Below, piece after piece: positions 1-6,660 of a DNA stretch of 6,703 nt. This stretch comes from an uncultured Bacilli bacterium (GTDB lineage: Bacteria; Bacillota_I; Bacilli_A; RFN20; CAG-288), in NCBI GenBank assembly GCA_934725685.1, contig CAKVBX010000055.1, positions 1 through 6,703 on the forward strand. The letters run 5' to 3'. The position numbers and the translations under genes were made by a program. How positions within the stretch are numbered: position 1 is the stretch's first letter; each line of letters begins with the position of its first letter. Below the pieces are notes generated by a model, which saw nothing but the letters and a program-made list of their open reading frames with translations, was not told the DNA's origin and searched no databases.

Positions 1-533
1 ACGATGGCTCTTCCCAGGGCGACTCTCTGCATCTGACCGCCGGAGAGCTCCTTCGGCTTTCTGTCGAGATAGGGCCCAAGGTCGAGGATATCGGCCGCCT
101 GATAGACGCGTTCCTCAATCGTCTTCTTATCGACATGTCTCATCTTCAGTCCGAAGGCGATATTATCGAAGACATTGAGCTGAGGATAAAGGGCATAGGA
201 CTGAAAGACCATCGCGATATCGCGGTCCTTACTAGGCAGATAGTTGGTGTAGGTCCCATCGATGAACAGCTCGCCGGAGCTGATTTCCTCCAATCCGGCA
301 ATCATTCGAAGCGTTGTGGATTTGCCACATCCGGAAGGGCCGACAAGTGCGATGAAATCATGGGGGAGGATGTCAAGGTTGAAATCATAAACAGCCTGAA
401 CCCCGTTGGGATAGATTTTGTTGATGTGATGTAAGGAAACATAACTATCGTTTCCCTCCTGAACAAGGCGGTTTCCATTTTCCTTCAGTATCCGTTTCGC
501 TTCCGATTTTTCGATTTTTTCATTGATATCCAT
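1..533 (-). CDS. ABC transporter ATP-binding protein, MalK/MsmK/UgpC type (3' part beyond window)
   Basis: This is the cytoplasmic ATPase that would power the importer encoded just upstream. The gene runs off the left edge; 177 full codons are visible, against about 360-380 residues for the family. Visible motifs are Walker A GPSGCGKST (residues 65-73), the Q-loop glutamine in VFQSYALYP (Q111) and the ABC signature LSGGQMQR (163-170). Walker B, the H-loop and the C-terminal regulatory domain lie outside the window. The ATG at 533 follows AGGAGG (539-544, 5-nt spacing) that overlaps the stop of the preceding permease gene, leaving a 9-nt gap. The family-typical start (YVSLHHINKIYPNG) is reached only at residue 31, so there is a charged N-terminal extension of about 30 residues. 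I see no in-frame ATG/GTG/TTG with a good ribosome binding site nearer the domain. In many Bacillota such ATPases are unlinked and shared by several importers; here it is the next gene of the operon. The name msmK, msmX or ugpC cannot be chosen from sequence alone. Confidence 0.95.
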   Translation of the reverse strand, partial: MDINEKIEKSEAKRILKENGNRLVQEGNDSYVSLHHINKIYPNGVQAVYDFNLDILPHDFIALVGPSGCGKSTTLRMIAGLEEISSGELFIDGTYTNYLPSKDRDIAMVFQSYALYPQLNVFDNIAFGLKMRHVDKKTIEERVYQAADILDLGPYLDRKPKELSGGQMQRVALGRAI

Positions 534-542
534 AGAGACCTC

Positions 543-1436
543 CTATCGTTTGATGCCGGTATTGGCAACACCTTCGATGATTTTCGACTGAGCGACAAGA
601 TAGACAATCAGAATCGGAATCATCGTAATGACCGCGCTTGCCAGGGCAAGCGTGGTTGCCTCATAAGATTCACAGTTGTCCGAAATCACTTTGAGTCCAT
701 AAGCGAGAGTCCATGTGCTTCTCGGAGCATTTCCGATAATGAGCTGTGCCCATTGGACATCGTTCCAGGCTCCCATGAAGCCGAAGAGTCCTTCGACAAA
801 GAGTGCTGATTTTCCTAACGGCAATACAACCTTCAGGAATATCTTCAGATTAGAAGCGCCATCCATCCTCGCATTTTCGATGAGATCCTTTGGAATCCCG
901 AGAAAGAACTGACGGATGAGAAAGACACCATATACTCCTCCAAGAGAAGGGGCAATCAGTCCAAGAAGGCTCTTATAAAAACCAAGCATATTCATGTTGA
1001 TGAGCTGCGGAGCGGTCGAGATGACGCCGGGAATGGTCATGGTACCGATGAGGAAATAGAAGATTTTGTTGGAATACTTGAAATCCAGGAAAACAAAAGC
1101 GTAAGCGGCAAAAGATGCGATGACAAGATAGAGCAGCGTTCCGCCGAGGGAGACAATAAGAGAATTCAGAAGCCAATTCCAGACAGGATACCATTCGTTT
1201 CCTCTTCCTTCGATATATTCCGTCTTGGAAAAAAGTTCCTTATAACCGTCCAAGGTGAATTTGTCCCAAGAAGACGGGAAGAACGAAGCGGGATGATTCT
1301 GAAAGTCAGAGGCCTTCCGGAAAGAGCCGAAGATTCCCCAGATGATAGGAGTAAGAAAAAGCAGAGAGACAAAGAAGAGGATGAGGAATGCGATGATTTT
1401 ATTGAGATTTTTTCCAAGCCACGAAGCCTTTTTCAC
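543..1436 (-). CDS. Carbohydrate ABC transporter permease, MalG/AraQ type
   Basis: This is the second inner-membrane subunit of the sugar importer (297 aa, normal for the family). Hydrophobic segments lie at about residues 12-36, 88-114, 124-146, 150-175, 208-232 and 262-283, giving the expected six membrane spans. The cytoplasmic EAA loop that docks on the ATPase reads ENARMDGASNLKIFLKVVLP (187-206), with the conserved D192-G193 and the closing L205-P206. The C-terminus ANTGIKR is typical of MalG-like subunits. I chose the GTG at 1436 because AGGAGG lies 8 nt upstream (1445-1450) and the protein then begins VKKASWLGKN. The longer frame opening at 1538 would add 34 residues that merely overlap the preceding gene and look non-native. 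The start lies 38 nt inside the preceding permease gene. The TAG stop is followed 9 nt later by the ATPase gene. AraQ-like is the likely relationship if the substrate is arabino-oligosaccharide, but this is inferred from context. Confidence 0.95.
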   Translation of the reverse strand: MKKASWLGKNLNKIIAFLILFFVSLLFLTPIIWGIFGSFRKASDFQNHPASFFPSSWDKFTLDGYKELFSKTEYIEGRGNEWYPVWNWLLNSLIVSLGGTLLYLVIASFAAYAFVFLDFKYSNKIFYFLIGTMTIPGVISTAPQLINMNMLGFYKSLLGLIAPSLGGVYGVFLIRQFFLGIPKDLIENARMDGASNLKIFLKVVLPLGKSALFVEGLFGFMGAWNDVQWAQLIIGNAPRSTWTLAYGLKVISDNCESYEATTLALASAVITMIPILIVYLVAQSKIIEGVANTGIKR

Positions 1437-2367
1437 GCTTATTCCCTCCTTTCCGATCTTTGGACAGGACCAATTGGACAATGGCAACCGCAATGATGAT
1501 GATGCCCAAGCAGATTCCCATGCTGGCCGCATAACCATAGGTCCTTGTCGAACCCATCAGAAGATCCTGAATACGGTACACTGCACTTTTCATCGCACTT
1601 TGGTCCGGAGTATTGGAGGTGAGAATGAAAAGCTGGCCGTAAAGATTCATGTATCCGATAAATGTCGTAAAGAGACACATGAAGAGCTGCGGTTCGATAG
1701 CGGGAAGCGTGACATAGAGGAACTTCTTGAACCCGCTACAGCCATCCACGTTCGCCGCTTCATAAAGGCTTTTGTCGACATTCTCCAAACCGGCGCAAAG
1801 GATGATGAAATTCCCGCCAATACCACACCAAATGCATAAGAGACCAACCATGAACCATGCCGTACCCGTATTACCAAACCAATCAACAGAAGTGTTGAAT
1901 ACGCTGTTGATGAAGCCGTTATCATGTGAAAACATTTTCAGTAAAATCAATCCGGTTGCAGTAAGTGGGAAGACACCGGGAAGATAAATTGCGGCACGGA
2001 AGAACTTATATCCCGGCGGCTTGATGTTGATGAGTAGGGCCAAACCTAACGGAATCAGAATGGAGAGAGGAACGATGATGAGATCGAATTTCACCGTCGT
2101 CCAGACACTGCTCCAGAAGTCACGGGATAGGACATTGTCCTGAAAGAGTTTCTGATAGTTGCTGAGTCCAACAAACTTGCTCGGATACATAGAGCTGGCA
2201 TCGAAGGAACAGAGTGACATGATGATTCCGAACACAAAAGGAAAGACAAAGAAAAGGAGAAAGCAGATGCCGTAAGGGCCAAGGAAAAAAGAGAGAGTTC
2301 CCGCCTTCTTTGCTAAGGCCCTACTTTTTTCCCTTTTGCCTGCATATTCCACCAAGGAGACTTTCAT
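1399..2367 (-). CDS. Carbohydrate ABC transporter permease, MalF/AraP type
   Basis: This is the first inner-membrane subunit of the importer (322 aa, compared with about 290-320 for Gram-positive MalF/UgpA-type permeases). After a basic N-terminal stretch (residues 1-22, rich in K and R), hydrophobic segments lie near 29-51, 91-113, 124-147, 170-192, 225-247 and 278-301. The EAA loop is EAANVDGCSGFKKFLYVTLP (203-222), close to the family consensus with E203, A204, D208, G209, L221 and P222. The ATG at 2367 is 8 nt from GGAG (2376-2379) and only 2 nt after the TGA stop of the binding-protein gene, so translational coupling is likely. The C-terminal tail is highly basic (LSKDRKGGNKREKGF...) and its last 38 nt overlap the start of the next permease gene in another frame. 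The family call is firm; the transported sugar is inferred from the GH43 neighbours. Confidence 0.96.
   Translation of the reverse strand: MKVSLVEYAGKREKSRALAKKAGTLSFFLGPYGICFLLFFVFPFVFGIIMSLCSFDASSMYPSKFVGLSNYQKLFQDNVLSRDFWSSVWTTVKFDLIIVPLSILIPLGLALLINIKPPGYKFFRAAIYLPGVFPLTATGLILLKMFSHDNGFINSVFNTSVDWFGNTGTAWFMVGLLCIWCGIGGNFIILCAGLENVDKSLYEAANVDGCSGFKKFLYVTLPAIEPQLFMCLFTTFIGYMNLYGQLFILTSNTPDQSAMKSAVYRIQDLLMGSTRTYGYAASMGICLGIIIIAVAIVQLVLSKDRKGGNKREKGFVAWKKSQ
1445..1450 (-). promoter_or_regulatory. Ribosome binding site deciding the GTG start of the second permease
   Basis: AGGAGG on the minus strand, inside the 3' end of the preceding permease gene, lies 8 nt before the GTG at 1436. The same 8-nt spacing is seen at the binding-protein gene and the first GH43 gene, which supports the GTG as the true start. 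Confidence 0.85.
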
Positions 2368-2369
2368 GA

Positions 2370-3869
2370 TCAGTTCTCCGAAAACAGCTCGATATAATCC
2401 TTGCAGTCCTTGAACTGCTTCTGCATGATTTCGTCGATGGATTTGTCCTTATACTGACTGGACATAACCTGGAGGAGACCGTTCTTGAAATACTGGTCGA
2501 CATTGGTATAGTATTCCGTCGGTTCTACCACCACATAATCATTCGGAGTCCCCCAATATTTGACGTACTCCTCATAAGCAGAATCCTGCTGATAGGCCGA
2601 AGACTGGGAAACCGACTGGGCAGCGGGAATATGTCCACGTTTTGCCCAGGTGATACCGCCGTTATAGGCCATATAATCCATGAACACCGTCGCGGCACAA
2701 GCCTTCGTCATGGAAGTGATGGTATTCAACATCATGATGGCATGTCCTTCGCCTTTGACCTTAGAGGCATACGCCTTGGTCTTATCGGAGGCAATCATAC
2801 CGGAAAGGGAGCGTGTTGTGATGTTCTTGCTTCCGTTATCCTTTCCCAGGATGTTGTCGAAGTCCTCTCTGTCTTTTTGATAAGCCCACGGCCCATTCAG
2901 CTTGAAGATGGCATTCCCGCTCCGGAACGGCGCATCACCGACATCATAAGTAGAGCCATAGTCTTTGGACAGGGCCGAGTGATTCTTGCTTGTTGCTGAG
3001 GGCATGATCCAGTCCCTGATCAGCTGAAGACCCTCGTTTGTCTCCTTGCTGTACCAGGCAGGAAGTCCTGTCGCGGTATCGACAATACTTCCACCATTCT
3101 GAACGAGTGCGGTATAACCGAAAAATTCATGGACCCACATATCGCCATAGGAAATCGGAAATGCGGTATACGCTTCCGCCGTGCTCGCCTTCCTCCATTC
3201 CGTGGAAGCATATCCGTCGGAGTTTTCCCCACGGATCCAAAGATTGTTGTTGGCTGCCAAAGAAGCCGCTCTGTCGCAGACATCCACCAGTTCCTCGTAA
3301 TTGGTCGGGACGGAAAGATTGTTTTTTGCAAGGATATCCGTACGGATTTCCATCATGGCGCTGTGACAGTCAATCGGGATACCATAAACGTCGTTGTCCA
3401 AAGTCACGGCATTCAATAAGGATTCGGAAAAGTCCGTTTTATCAAAAAGGACATTCGCCTTATCAAAATAGGTCTCACAGGGCATAATCCAACCTCTGGC
3501 ATTGTATTCTGCGGCACGGCTTCCGTGATTGAACATCAGATCCGGGGCATTCTTTTTATCAAACTGCATAGTCGTATTGAGAAGCTGTTCCAGTTCATAA
3601 CGGGAATGATGTTCCACCTGAACCTGAATCATTCCGTCATAAAGACGGTTGAACTCACTGACGATATCATCCTGCGTGGATGCGTCGTCACCGGTAGTGA
3701 CCGACCACATTTTCAGCGTGACATTCTGATAGACAACATTGCCGTTTTCGTCACGGACAATATCGCCGTCTCCCTGCATCTCCGTCGGCTTTTCGCTTGG
3801 CGTTCCACATCCCACCATTCCCAAAAGGGAAGCCAACGTCATAAGATGAATCAAAGATTTCCGTTTCAT
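2370..3869 (-). CDS. Extracellular sugar-binding lipoprotein of ABC importer (SBP family 1)
   Basis: This is the substrate-capture subunit, predicted to be anchored to the outer face of the membrane by a lipid on Cys21. It has 499 aa, on the long side for the family (commonly 420-450, though 480-550 is seen in gut Bacillota). The N-terminus MKRKSLIHLMTLASLLGMVGC is a lipoprotein signal peptide; M at -3 of the lipobox is less usual than L. The mature protein begins with a polar linker (about 22-48), then a typical first strand TLKMWSVTTGD (51-61). Family-like segments follow: NAPDLMFNHGS (107-117), VYGIPIDCHS (161-170) and GNAIFKLNGPW (318-328), a pattern common in oligosaccharide-binding proteins. 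Aromatic residues are abundant (for example W245, Y252, W272, W328, W408), as expected for a sugar site. The ATG at 3869 has AGGAGG 8 nt upstream (3878-3883), overlapping the stop of the GH43 gene; the gap is 12 nt. Ligand is not determinable from sequence; arabino-oligosaccharide is inferred from context. Confidence 0.94.
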   Translation of the reverse strand: MKRKSLIHLMTLASLLGMVGCGTPSEKPTEMQGDGDIVRDENGNVVYQNVTLKMWSVTTGDDASTQDDIVSEFNRLYDGMIQVQVEHHSRYELEQLLNTTMQFDKKNAPDLMFNHGSRAAEYNARGWIMPCETYFDKANVLFDKTDFSESLLNAVTLDNDVYGIPIDCHSAMMEIRTDILAKNNLSVPTNYEELVDVCDRAASLAANNNLWIRGENSDGYASTEWRKASTAEAYTAFPISYGDMWVHEFFGYTALVQNGGSIVDTATGLPAWYSKETNEGLQLIRDWIMPSATSKNHSALSKDYGSTYDVGDAPFRSGNAIFKLNGPWAYQKDREDFDNILGKDNGSKNITTRSLSGMIASDKTKAYASKVKGEGHAIMMLNTITSMTKACAATVFMDYMAYNGGITWAKRGHIPAAQSVSQSSAYQQDSAYEEYVKYWGTPNDYVVVEPTEYYTNVDQYFKNGLLQVMSSQYKDKSIDEIMQKQFKDCKDYIELFSEN

Positions 3870-3881
3870 TCTGTTTTCCTC

Positions 3882-5060
3882 CTAGAAATCAATTGTCAGC
3901 GGGCCATCTCGGTCCACGTGAAGAGAAGCACATCTGTTTTCGACATAAGGCATATCGTTCTCATCCCACAGAAGCTTATCCATGAAGAGCGTCCGTTCCG
4001 TTGGGTATTCTCCCTTTTTGTCATAGCCGTGATAGATGAGATAATAGTCTCCGTTATAATCCTGGACGACGCTGTTATGGCCGGTTCCGGCAACTTCCTC
4101 ACTGGGTGCCACAACCAAATCTCCGAAGCTTCCATCCATGTCATCCATCGCCTTCCCATCCGTCCCATAATAGGGTCCGAATAAGGAATCTGATTTTCCG
4201 ACCTTAACACGATAGGTAGAGTCGGTTCCTGATAAACAGGTCCCCTGTGAGCCCATATAGTAATAATGATTATCTTTTTCGATGATATAGGAACCTTCAT
4301 AGTTCACATCGATGTTCATCGATTCGCCAGAAGTGTTCTGAATCAAATAGGTCACATGTTCCTTCATGTTTTCCTGCCCGTAGAAGACTTCCGTTCCATC
4401 ATCAGTGAGTTCCACCGCTCCGATTCCGAAGAAGGATCCCCAAATCAGATAGAGTTTCCCATCCTTATCATAATAAGGAACCGGGTCAATCGAATTTCTG
4501 ATGCCGGACATCTGGGAATCCAACAGTTTTCCGTGATGTTTGAAAGGACCATACGGGGTTGGAGATGTGGCAACGCCGATTCCCGGATTCTCATCACCCC
4601 AGGTGGAAAGGGAATAATAATAGCAGTAATGGTCTCCGACTTTGATGATGGTGGGTGCCCAAACTCCGGCATCCTTGTCTCCCCAGTCCAGGGCATTCGG
4701 CGAACCATCAAAGGCACTGGCAACCCAAGTCCAATCAATCAGGTTCTTGCTTCGGAAAATCGGCCCCCTGTCATACTGCATTCCCTTATCACCCATCTCA
4801 CAATAGGTGTTGGTGCAGTAAAGATAGAAATATCCATCTTCCCCCTTCAGAACATCAGGATCGGCACAGGTCACAAAATACTCTGAGCCATCCTGCTTAT
4901 GAAAACGGAGGGGATTCTGATAGCTATCCCTGTGGTAAGTTCTCTCCGTAATCGGCATCTCCTCTGTCACGGTTTTCTTTCCGGTCGTCTCCTCAGTACC
5001 ACAGGAGACAAGGAAGAGAAGTGCCAAGAGCAGGGAACCTGTTTTCTTCTTTCTATTCAT
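3882..5060 (-). CDS. GH43 lipoprotein, arabinanase/arabinosidase type (second copy)
   Basis: This is a predicted surface-tethered glycoside hydrolase (392 aa) acting on alpha-1,5-arabinan or arabino-oligosaccharides, by family motif. The signal peptide MNRKKKTGSLLLALLFLVSC ends in a good lipobox (LVSC, lipid on Cys20), followed by a polar linker to about residue 45. The single five-bladed beta-propeller domain shows all three GH43 acids in order: base D67 in CADPDV, pKa modulator D192 in NSIDPV, and acid E255 in NYEGSY. Arabinanase-like markers are GVWAPT (132-137), DSTYRVKVGKS (280-290), TGHNSV (326-331, with H328 at the position of the central metal-binding histidine) and LIYHGYD (341-347). 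There is no visible carbohydrate-binding module. The ATG at 5060 overlaps the stop of the preceding GH43 gene (ATGA) and has AGGAG 9 nt upstream (5070-5074). It is a paralogue of that gene: over residues 131-193 the two align without gaps with 42 of 63 residues identical. Beta-xylosidase or arabinofuranosidase activity is an alternative. Confidence 0.94.
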   Translation of the reverse strand: MNRKKKTGSLLLALLFLVSCGTEETTGKKTVTEEMPITERTYHRDSYQNPLRFHKQDGSEYFVTCADPDVLKGEDGYFYLYCTNTYCEMGDKGMQYDRGPIFRSKNLIDWTWVASAFDGSPNALDWGDKDAGVWAPTIIKVGDHYCYYYSLSTWGDENPGIGVATSPTPYGPFKHHGKLLDSQMSGIRNSIDPVPYYDKDGKLYLIWGSFFGIGAVELTDDGTEVFYGQENMKEHVTYLIQNTSGESMNIDVNYEGSYIIEKDNHYYYMGSQGTCLSGTDSTYRVKVGKSDSLFGPYYGTDGKAMDDMDGSFGDLVVAPSEEVAGTGHNSVVQDYNGDYYLIYHGYDKKGEYPTERTLFMDKLLWDENDMPYVENRCASLHVDRDGPLTIDF

Positions 5061-6229
5061 TCTTCCAAGCTCCTGATATAAGGGCCTGCCTTTTCTTCTT
5101 CGTTCGAGGCCATATTGTTTTCTACGTGAGGCATTCCCGTTTCCTCATCGAACAGAAGCTGATCGAGATAGAGGGAACGGTAATCCTGATTCTGTCCTTT
5201 CGTATCATACCCATGGTAGACCATCCAATCGTTGCCCTTATCATCACTGATGACGGCACAGTGTCCCGTTCCCATCGCCCCCGAGAGAGATGGGACAACG
5301 ACAGGGTCTCCTCGGTTGGGTTTGAACATGTCTCTCCCTTTGCTGTCAAGATAGGGTCCGTGGATATCCTTGCTTTTCGCAGCAACGACTTTATACGTGG
5401 AATTCATACCGCTGCAACAGCTGCCTGTCGAAAGGAGGAGATAGTACCATCCATCCTTCTTTAAGATGAATGTCCCCTCATAATTGGTCATATCAAAAAC
5501 TTCAAATCCCGCTAGTGCCGTTTTGTTCTGTTTCTGATATTCCAATCCGTCCTTCAAGGCAAGACCGTCGGCAGTAAGTTCTACAAGACTGATCAAGCCA
5601 CCATAGGATCCGAACGCCATATAGACATGTCCCTCATCTTCCATGACATAGGGATCGATGGAATTGGTGACACCAATCTCTTCAGAATTGAATAGCTTCC
5701 CGTAATGGGTATAAGGACCATAGGGGGTAGGAGCGGTCGCAACACCGATACCTGGATTCTTATCATTTCCGGTGGAAAGAGAATAATAGAAATTCCAGGT
5801 GTTGCCAAGTTTGATGACCGTCGGTGCCCAGACGCCGGCACCATCCGTTCCCCAATCCGGTTCATAGCCGGAAAAGACATCCGAGACATAGGCCCAATGG
5901 ACCATGTCAGAAGACTTCCAGACCGGTCCACGTTGGAAAGAAGGCTGGGGAGTATAGACATCGGTCTGTGTGCAGTAAAGATAATACGTTCCGTCATCAT
6001 CCCGTACGATGAAGGGATCAGCAGTATAGGTCGGCTTTTTGTTTCCCTCCACAATCGGATAGACAGGATTGGAGTATGGATTGTGATAAGAGACAGGGGA
6101 AGCGGTCACCGGCTCTTCCGTTGTCTTCTGAGTGGATTCCGTCTCCGGTTTTCCGCAGGAAAAAAGACATAGAAAACTGAAGGCTGTAAAGAAAACGGCA
6201 CTGGCTGAACGGTTTACTTTCTTATTCAT
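5057..6229 (-). CDS. GH43 lipoprotein, arabinanase/arabinosidase type (first copy)
   Basis: This is the first gene of the operon, a predicted membrane-anchored GH43 hydrolase of 390 aa. The signal peptide (residues 1-25) has basic residues, a hydrophobic core and lipobox LFSC with lipid on Cys25, then a Thr/Glu/Pro-rich linker (about 28-45). The propeller domain carries the GH43 triad: D71 in TADPFI, D192 in NSIDPY and E251 in NYEGTF. The block GSCCSGMNSTYKV (269-281) matches the CC-x-G-x-x-STY element familiar from endo-1,5-alpha-L-arabinanases, and TGHC (321-324) places H323 at the usual metal-binding histidine, with Cys rather than the common Asn next to it. DWMVYHGYD (334-342) also fits that group. 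I chose the ATG at 6229 because GGAGG lies 8 nt upstream (6238-6242) and the signal peptide starts there; an ATG at 6265 in the same frame would overlap the predicted -10 box. Endo- versus exo-action and arabinan versus xylan preference are not proven. Confidence 0.94.
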   Translation of the reverse strand: MNKKVNRSASAVFFTAFSFLCLFSCGKPETESTQKTTEEPVTASPVSYHNPYSNPVYPIVEGNKKPTYTADPFIVRDDDGTYYLYCTQTDVYTPQPSFQRGPVWKSSDMVHWAYVSDVFSGYEPDWGTDGAGVWAPTVIKLGNTWNFYYSLSTGNDKNPGIGVATAPTPYGPYTHYGKLFNSEEIGVTNSIDPYVMEDEGHVYMAFGSYGGLISLVELTADGLALKDGLEYQKQNKTALAGFEVFDMTNYEGTFILKKDGWYYLLLSTGSCCSGMNSTYKVVAAKSKDIHGPYLDSKGRDMFKPNRGDPVVVPSLSGAMGTGHCAVISDDKGNDWMVYHGYDTKGQNQDYRSLYLDQLLFDEETGMPHVENNMASNEEEKAGPYIRSLEE

Positions 6230-6237
6230 GAAATCAC

Positions 6238-6242
6238 CCTCC
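6238..6242 (-). promoter_or_regulatory. Ribosome binding site deciding the first GH43 start
   Basis: GGAGG on the minus strand lies 8 nt before the ATG at 6229. It is the reason for preferring this start over the in-frame ATG at 6265, which has no such site and would sit inside the promoter. Confidence 0.85.
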
Positions 6243-6250
6243 ACTTGTCC

Positions 6251-6264
6251 TGTAAGCGATTCCA
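6251..6264. promoter_or_regulatory. Candidate cre site (CcpA operator)
   Basis: TGTAAGCGATTCCA matches the Bacillota catabolite-responsive element TGWNANCGNTNWCA at all positions except one (C instead of W at position 12). It abuts the predicted -10 box and covers the predicted transcription start, where CcpA binding normally represses. Control by preferred sugars is what one expects for a plant-polysaccharide uptake operon. The match is visible; CcpA binding is inferred. Confidence 0.55.
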
Positions 6265-6292
6265 TTCTACCATCACTATATCGTTATAGCAA
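6264..6292 (-). promoter_or_regulatory. Candidate operon promoter (TTGCTA-17-TAGAAT, extended -10)
   Basis: On the minus strand, TTGCTA (6292-6287) matches the -35 consensus at 4 of 6 bases. After a 17-nt spacer, TAGAAT (6269-6264) matches the -10 consensus at 5 of 6, and it is preceded by TG plus one base (extended -10). Transcription would start near 6257, giving a leader of about 28 nt that includes the GGAGG site. AT-rich A/T tracts lie directly upstream. A competing TATAAT lies at 6299-6294 but has only a weak -35 at suitable distance; both could be used. Confidence 0.6.
6276..6289. promoter_or_regulatory. Palindromic candidate operator in the promoter
   Basis: CTATA-TCGT-TATAG is a perfect inverted repeat with 5-bp arms and a 4-nt centre. 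It covers the upstream part of the spacer and overlaps the candidate -35 by three bases, a normal position for a repressor operator. One arm sequence, TATAG, recurs at 6296-6300. No regulator gene lies in the window to pair with it. Confidence 0.4.
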
Positions 6293-6315
6293 TATTATAG
6301 TAAAAAATTTTTGAC

Positions 6316-6350
6316 GATTAATTTTTAAATAAAAACAAGAGAAATTAATC
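6316..6350. repeat. Perfect 9-bp inverted repeat upstream of promoter
   Basis: GATTAATTT (6316-6324) and its exact reverse complement AAATTAATC (6342-6350) are separated by 17 nt. They lie roughly 60-93 nt upstream of the predicted start of transcription, in the range for an activator or auxiliary operator. The surrounding sequence is about 80% A+T, which raises the chance of coincidental repeats. Confidence 0.4.
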
Positions 6351-6393
6351 ACTTTTCCTGAAAAATCAAATAATTTTAATGTGTTTCGTTAAG

Positions 6394-6411
6394 TTCATAT
6401 AATTTTATGAA
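6394..6411. repeat. Short inverted repeat TTCATA-N6-TATGAA
   Basis: Perfect 6-bp arms (6394-6399 and 6406-6411) flank a 6-nt centre in the AT-rich upstream region. GTTTC at 6383-6387 and GAAAC at 6409-6413 form a second, overlapping pair. It may be a protein site or chance in AT-rich DNA. Confidence 0.25.
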
Positions 6412-6522
6412 ACAAATAAACATTTAGAAAAATCATGAAAAACTCTTTGTTTCTTCTTTGATAGCAAGAAGGATAATGCACCAGTATTTCAACCGAAATC
6501 TCGAAGATATCCATGAACGATG

Positions 6523-6539
6523 CTCCTAATAAATAGGAG
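6523..6539. repeat. Short inverted repeat CTCCTA-N5-TAGGAG
   Basis: Perfect 6-bp arms flank a 5-nt loop (ATAAA). No T-run follows on either strand, so it is not a standard terminator. The 8-bp palindrome TCCTAGGA occurs 60 nt further right at 6583-6590, sharing the CTCCTA core. Confidence 0.3.
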
Positions 6540-6660
6540 AAATATCATAAATCACTCTTTTATCCGTATGAATGGTCTTATCTCCTAGGAACTTCTGTCA
6601 TCACTCGGCACAGGGAGGATATTTATATAATACTTTCCCAACGAATAGGACTATATGACA

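Noticed and set aside
135..434. Plus-strand open frame opposite the ATPase gene, and similar plus-strand frames opposite the other genes
   Set aside because: They mirror well-supported minus-strand genes, contain no recognisable domain and have no consistent ribosome binding sites.
1437..1538. Longer start (1538) for the second permease
   Set aside because: The added 34 residues lie wholly within the preceding gene in another frame, do not look like a permease N-terminus, and the GTG at 1436 has an ideal ribosome binding site.
6230..6265. Upstream in-frame ATG at 6265 extending the first GH43 protein by 12 residues
   Set aside because: It has no ribosome binding site, would place acidic residues before the signal peptide, and lies at the predicted -10 box; the ATG at 6229 has GGAGG at 8 nt.
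6626..6631. Plus-strand TATAAT as a divergent promoter
   Set aside because: No -35-like hexamer at 16-18 nt upstream and no extended -10; AT-rich DNA gives such hexamers often.
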